Assembly: GCA_964034945.1 (NCBI GenBank)
Contig: OZ035960.1
Coordinates: 109,430,324-109,494,323, forward strand
Direction of reading: 5' to 3'
DNA from: Chrysopilus asiliformis
Lineage: Eukaryota > Arthropoda > Insecta > Diptera > Rhagionidae
DNA: 64,000 nucleotides
Position numbers and translations under genes: made by a program. The notes beneath the pieces are model-generated. The model ran no database searches. It had not been told where the DNA came from and saw only the letters and a list, made by a program, of their open reading frames with translations. Positions 59,490 to 64,000 of this stretch are shown here, one piece after another (the first letter of the stretch is position 1; each line of letters opens with the position of its first letter).

Positions 59490-59745
59490 CAATCAGTTCC
59501 CCTGAAAGTTTCATCCAAATCGGTTCAGTGGTTCTCAAATCATAGGCAAACAGACAGGAAAACAAAAAGCAATATCCATAAATCGAGGAAGCCGGTAAAC
59601 AGAAAGGAAAACCTTGGGTTGCCCCATGGTCTAAAACCCGCCCAATGACGCTAGTAACCTCTCCTGAAAATTTCATCCAAATCGGTTCTATGTTTCTCGA
59701 GTTTTAAGCGAACAGACAGACACATAAGCTCGATTTATGTTTGTC
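59490..59745 (+). repeat. Dispersed repeat family 2, two adjoining copies
   Basis: CCCTGAAAGTTTCATCCAAA TCGGTTCAGTGGTTCTC at about 59499 and TCCTGAAAATTTCATCCAAA TCGGTTCTATGTTTCTC at about 59662 are each followed by a CAGACAG tract. The frame at 59316-59648 is read-through of these repeats. Confidence 0.7.
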
Positions 59746-59847
59746 TGACTGAATGTTTGTTTCAGAATCACGCGAAAACGACTAAACCGATTTCACTGAA
59801 ATTTTTTACACGTGTAGAGTTACTCGAAAAAGATTTTATATTTCATA

Positions 59848-60232
59848 CTAGCTTGCATTCCCGTCGTTGCCGGGTTAAGTTTTTTGTCTAAGTTTTAGAA
59901 TACGACGAAAACCGGAAAGAACTTAAAAACTCTATGTTGGGGCTGGACCCCCGACGAACATCTATGCCAAATTTCAGGCCAATCGGTTCAGTAGTTTCCC
60001 CGCGAAAGAGTAACATAGCGCAAAAACAAAGTTTCGAAATCACTTTATTCCCTCCCCTTACTCCCCCCCACCCCTCGCGCTAGTTTTCCGTATGCCTATG
60101 TTGGAACCAGAACTACCACAGACACTCATGCCAAATTTCAAGTCAATCGGTTCAGCCGTTTTTGCGTGAAAGACGAGCAGACAGACAGACAGACACCAAC
60201 TCATTTTTATATATTAGTATGATTAGTATGGG
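59848..60232 (+). repeat. Microsatellite-bearing dispersed repeat, family 1 copy c
   Basis: Begins ACTAGCTTGCATTCCCGTCG TTGCCGGGTTAAG and ends with CAGACAGACAGACAGACACC and TTTTTATATATTAGTATGAT. It is the longest copy and includes the segment ACGACGAAAACCGG... before GGGGCTGGACCCC that the other two lack in part. Confidence 0.85.
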
Positions 60233-60239
60233 GGGGGGC

Positions 60240-62670
60240 ACAAGAAATGTGAGATTTTCTAAAATCTTGGCAATTTTTTTTACAGACATGATTGTGCAGT
60301 GATTGTGCATATTTTGATATTAAATTTCATTCTCAGAAATTTTATTTTTCCTTTTTTTACACAATCCTGGAATGTTGTTTGCTTTTTAGGGCTGTATAAG
60401 ACAAACATTCGAAATAAATACTTTCAGAAAAATGTATTATTTTATTAAAGAATTATTTTATTTTCGTGATTACAATATAATTTAATTTGCCGATATTTAC
60501 GACCTTGGCGCAGGGCAGAGCAAGGAGATAAAACAGGAAAAACTCTTCCAGTCAATAATCTCTGGCTGAAAAGTTCACAGCTGAGAAATAAGATTTAAAA
60601 AAAAACCCCAAGATCGCTTGCTGCTGTAAGCAAGATGCAAAAAAGTACCTGCCAGGTTATTTACGTTTTACCTGGGCAGTAAGCAAGGTGAATTCAAGTG
60701 ACACATGATCATGAAGAAATCGTTGACTTTGCGGTTTTCATTCGTTTTTTTTTTTAAAATTTTTTTTTATTGTTTTTTCCGATATTTTTTTCGTTCACAC
60801 AAAAATGGCAAACACTGAAACTAAAAACTTGATTTATGATGCTATCGAGTGAGTTAATAAAAAGTCTTATGGGAAGATTGCATTTAAATAAAATGGATTA
60901 GATCGGTTATGTTCCTGAATCGTATCGACCAGGGATCGAAGATTCTGTTCTTTGGTTGAAATGATATTTCGACCAATTTTTACATAAAATATCGACCGTC
61001 ATAAGAGAAAGAGATTCACATTGGATAAAACTGGTTTGGGAGTTCACCTTTAAAAAAAATGTCTTGGATTTATCGAAACAGATGAGCTGTGAAAATTTTA
61101 TGTAAATGTGGCAAAAGAAATGGAAATTGCAAACTATAAAATCGTTTAAATAGAACATGGGAGAAGTACCTACGATCGTTTTTTTTACATAATTTATATT
61201 TTGATGGGTCTTTCTAGATTTTTTTAGAAATGGCCAAAAAAGAGAGAAAAAAGTGAAAAGCTTTAATTTGATTAAGTGGATTAACCCTGAACTTGAGGAT
61301 GAAATGTGAGCATTAATGGTTTTTTTTTGTTGCAGAAATGTGAATTTTATTTTATTCGATTATAGTTTTGGTCAGGGGTATTTAACTAATTTTTTAAATC
61401 CTCTGAAATTTAATTCAAAAAAACCGACGAACGTTATGAGTTTTTTAGGCCTTGGAAATATAGTTATTAATTTTTCACTTTCTTATTTCTGTTAAGGGCA
61501 GTTTATTATTTTTGTAGACCTACTTATTAAGAGTGCAGTTCGAGTATCAGCATATGAAAAATTGGTCCTTTTGAGAATGTGCATACAAGCTATTTCCGTT
61601 GGTCATAAAACTCGATTTTGACCCGTATCCACAATTTTTACTATTTTTAAAGTATTTTGATGTGTTACGCCGAGCCGTGTCAAGACAAAACGGCACCAGG
61701 GGCAGAACCTTTATTTGGTGTGGCCTCCCTTTCTAAAAAAAACAACCTCCATTTTTGTGTGCCTGGAGATTTTGAAAGACCGATCAGAAAGATGAAGGTT
61801 TGTCTCCATTTTCTTTTATGATTATCTAGATAAAAATTTATAAGGGTATGTTAGTTCTTCGGTATACAACAATAATTGTGCCATTTTTTTAACGCACTAT
61901 AAGCAGAAATTTATAAAAAATTGGGCCGCACGCAAAATTTTAATAAATTCATTTAATTTTACGCTGAAATCATTAAAAAAAAACCTGCGCCGCAGACGAA
62001 AATTCTTGGATGCCAAGGTCAAGACACCCTTTCTCTAATAGTTGCCAGAGAAGAGTATCTCCAAGTTTAGTCCTTTGTGAGGTCTGAAATTGAAGTAGTG
62101 AAGTTCCAAATGTCTCAAAAAGTCACCTAAAGCTCCGCCTCAGAAAATTGACGCCCTAGGTGGGCGCATTTATGACAGGATCCAGCGTAAATGTCTAGTC
62201 GGTTAGTTTCTTAAAGTAAATTTATCAAATTTTAGATGAAAAGTTTGAATTGGTTGTTCTAATCTATTGGCTGTTTTGACCCCAATAAATAATTTTATAA
62301 TTAATTATTATTGGCTAAAACTTTATCAGTAATAATTGTAATTTTGGCACCCACCCACCTAACACGGCCCTGGTGTCACGAATATTACACACTTATTGAG
62401 AAACAAATAAAAAAGTTTGGGACCCCTGATTTTATTTTCCATAAAATAGAAGAGTATTTGATTGGTAATAAATTCAAATATTTCAAAGATCTGAGATTTT
62501 TTTTTTTCGAAAACCACATCTTTAAATTTTTAGATTTTCGGTTTGAATTTCAGGCATTTCCGGAACTAAGCAAATTAAGTAAATTATTCGATTTGATAAC
62601 CACTAAATTTTTATATCTAATTAAAATTGGATAAGTGCTTTTATAGATGCTTTTGATAAATATTCTAAGG
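60240..62670. other. Intergenic, nothing recognised
   Basis: AT-rich sequence with scattered poly-T runs and a few short inverted words (for example CTGCCAGGT ... ACCTGGGCAG near 60647-60677). No protein, tRNA or other RNA gene is recognised. Confidence 0.4.
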
Positions 62671-62674
62671 CCCT

Positions 62675-63015
62675 GATTCTGATAGACTTGAGACACGACA
62701 AATGTTACGCGATCCGATCTGTCTGGATTACGTTTGCTCAAAATTATGAGAAAAAATTTATGCTCTACAAAAGGCCTAAATCGCTTTGAATTTGATGTAA
62801 ATTTACATTTTATTTATTAATATTTCTTATCTTATTTATTAATCTTTCTCATTTTATTTATCAACATTTGGACAATAATATTTCAAATACAAAATTTTTT
62901 AGTAAAGAAAATTCCGATTAAAGTGAGTTTCTCAACTGCGACAGGACACGTCGGAGTTGTAATTTGCTATTCGAAGGAGCGTCGCTTCCTTCCAAATGAC
63001 AAGTCTATCAGAATC
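62675..63015. mobile_element. Putative non-autonomous element with GATTCTGATAGACTTG ends
   Basis: GATTCTGATAGACTTG at the left and CAAGTCTATCAGAATC at the right are exact complements 341 bp apart. No clear target duplication was found, so the boundary could be a few bases wider. Confidence 0.55.
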
Positions 63016-63278
63016 GAGGTGTTAAAAAAAATATTTTTTCTGTTGAATTTCGTAGAGCTAAAATTTTGGAATTGAGATTCTAAAAATACTTTATGTGAAG
63101 TTAAAAGGTTCCATTTTTTATTCTAAAACCATAAACACATATATTGAAGCATTTAAAAGTTATTTAAAATATTATCTATAAATGTTAGTGCATCGCAACG
63201 TATTTCTATCTGTAGTGCAGTGCTATCAGTGCAGGTACGAAAAAAATTTCGTCTATTGGAAGCAAGGCTCTTATATTT

Positions 63279-63360
63279 CAAAATTATGAGAAAAAATTTA
63301 TGCAATAAGGTCTACAAAAGGCCTAAATCACTGAGAATTTGTTGTAAATTTACAACATCG
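63279..63360 (+). repeat. Direct repeat of 62738-62815
   Basis: CAAAATTATGAGAAAAAATT TATGC and CTACAAAAGGCCTAAATC occur in the same order in both places, with a short extra segment (AATAAGGT) here. Confidence 0.7.
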
Positions 63361-63813
63361 ACTTTTTCTAATACACCTGGAGCGATTTTAACGTGGTCTT
63401 TTGCATTTGGAAGCTTTTATCGCTTCATAGAATTTTATAGATTGTGATTTAAAAAAAAATCCAAGTGGAGTCATGTAATCGTATTGGATTGGCTCCCGCT
63501 GACTCCCACTGGATTTTGATGTATGGGAAAGTTGTGTAAAATCATATTCTAAACAATTTTTGTCTTAACAAATATTTTGAACAAATGGACCATTTTCGAG
63601 AAAATCCCAAAAACTATTTTCGAGGAAATCGCACATGGCTTTAATAAAACTGTCGCCAGGGGTCGGATTGCGCAACTAAGAATTTTGCATTCTACATGAA
63701 ATTTCTACCTAATTTACATACGAAATTTTGAGTAACTTCAAAGTAGCAGGATTGGGGCTCAGGTTTAAGAGTTTTATCACAAACACGTTACCTGAACAGG
63801 AGTTTCAGAACAG

Positions 63814-63942
63814 AGGCCTTATTACCGAACACGATACGATTAGTTCGTATCGTAAATTCAATGTTGTTGTTAGTGTTTTATACCAACAACAACATAGAAG
63901 TTAAGATTCGAATCAATCGTATCGTGTTCGGTAATAAGGCCT
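63814..63942. mobile_element. Palindromic loop-MITE, copy 3 (129 bp)
   Basis: Arms AGGCCTTATTACCGAACACG ATACGAT and complement surround GTTGTTGTTAGTGTTTTATA CCAACAACAAC. It is flanked by CAG on both sides (63811-63813, 63943-63945). The arm sequence differs from copies 1 and 2 on both sides in a compensated way. Confidence 0.8.
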
Positions 63943-64000
63943 CAGTATATGGACGACTTAAATAGTTGAATAAATTTAAAGTACGAAAATCTAAATGTCC

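Noticed and set aside
60640..60690. Possible small hairpin RNA (CTGCCAGGT ... ACCTGGGCAG)
   Set aside because: The stem is only nine or ten base pairs with a bulge; below what a microRNA precursor would need.
61680..62160. Possible decayed gene with GGCACCAGGGGCAG and CGCCGCAGACG phrases
   Set aside because: No frame stays open or resembles a known protein; the phrases look like transposon-end debris but no matching opposite end was found.
62311..62634. 107-residue plus-strand frame
   Set aside because: Low-complexity, phenylalanine/lysine-rich translation of AT-rich DNA without splice context or family resemblance.
1..64000. CRISPR array, operons or other prokaryotic features
   Set aside because: The tandem repeats lack unique spacers of constant length, and the genes are spliced and animal-type.

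Overview
This is AT-rich animal nuclear DNA with spliced genes, GT-AG introns and a dense load of small transposon derivatives. The three recognisable conserved genes (an eIF5-mimic protein, mitochondrial ribosomal protein L45, and an RGS/GoLoco protein of the Drosophila Loco type) point to an insect, most likely a dipteran; a lower (nematoceran) fly is my guess, and the species is not determinable from sequence alone.

Layout. 1-11.1 kb: the kra/BZW eIF5-mimic gene on the minus strand, eight coding exons recovered, with the last exon beyond the left edge; its introns carry several MITEs (Harbinger-, hAT-, piggyBac- and mariner-like by their target-site duplications). 11.1-18.9 kb: upstream of kra, no firm gene, four short inverted-repeat elements, a 26-bp tandem repeat and a degenerate dispersed repeat. 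18.9-34.4 kb: a cluster of three paralogous BTB-BACK-Kelch genes (A, B, C), all on the minus strand with the same seven-exon structure, and between B and C the plus-strand mRpL45 gene. Copies A, B and C are mosaics of each other; copy A has a 4-bp frameshift near its 3' end and a private 39-bp coding tandem repeat. 34.4-43.4 kb: a repeat-dominated interval with an unrecognised, stop-interrupted gene (36.5-37.3 kb) and a 2.7-kb hAT transposon with a broken transposase, itself invaded by a foldback element and a 122-bp satellite array. 43.4-53.9 kb: loco on the minus strand, including a candidate first exon 6.9 kb upstream. 53.9-64 kb: no gene recognised; a nested hAT/mariner composite, a piggyBac-like MITE and microsatellite-bearing dispersed repeats.

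Functionally the genes are independent of one another: translation control (kra), mitochondrial translation (mRpL45), candidate ubiquitin-ligase adaptors (the Kelch cluster) and G-protein signalling (loco). The most striking content is the mobile DNA. Many non-autonomous elements can be delimited to the base because terminal repeats and duplicated target sites are both intact. A palindromic element family keeps a common central loop while its arms differ but stay self-complementary. Repeats carrying (GTCY)n or (RGAC)n microsatellites are also abundant.
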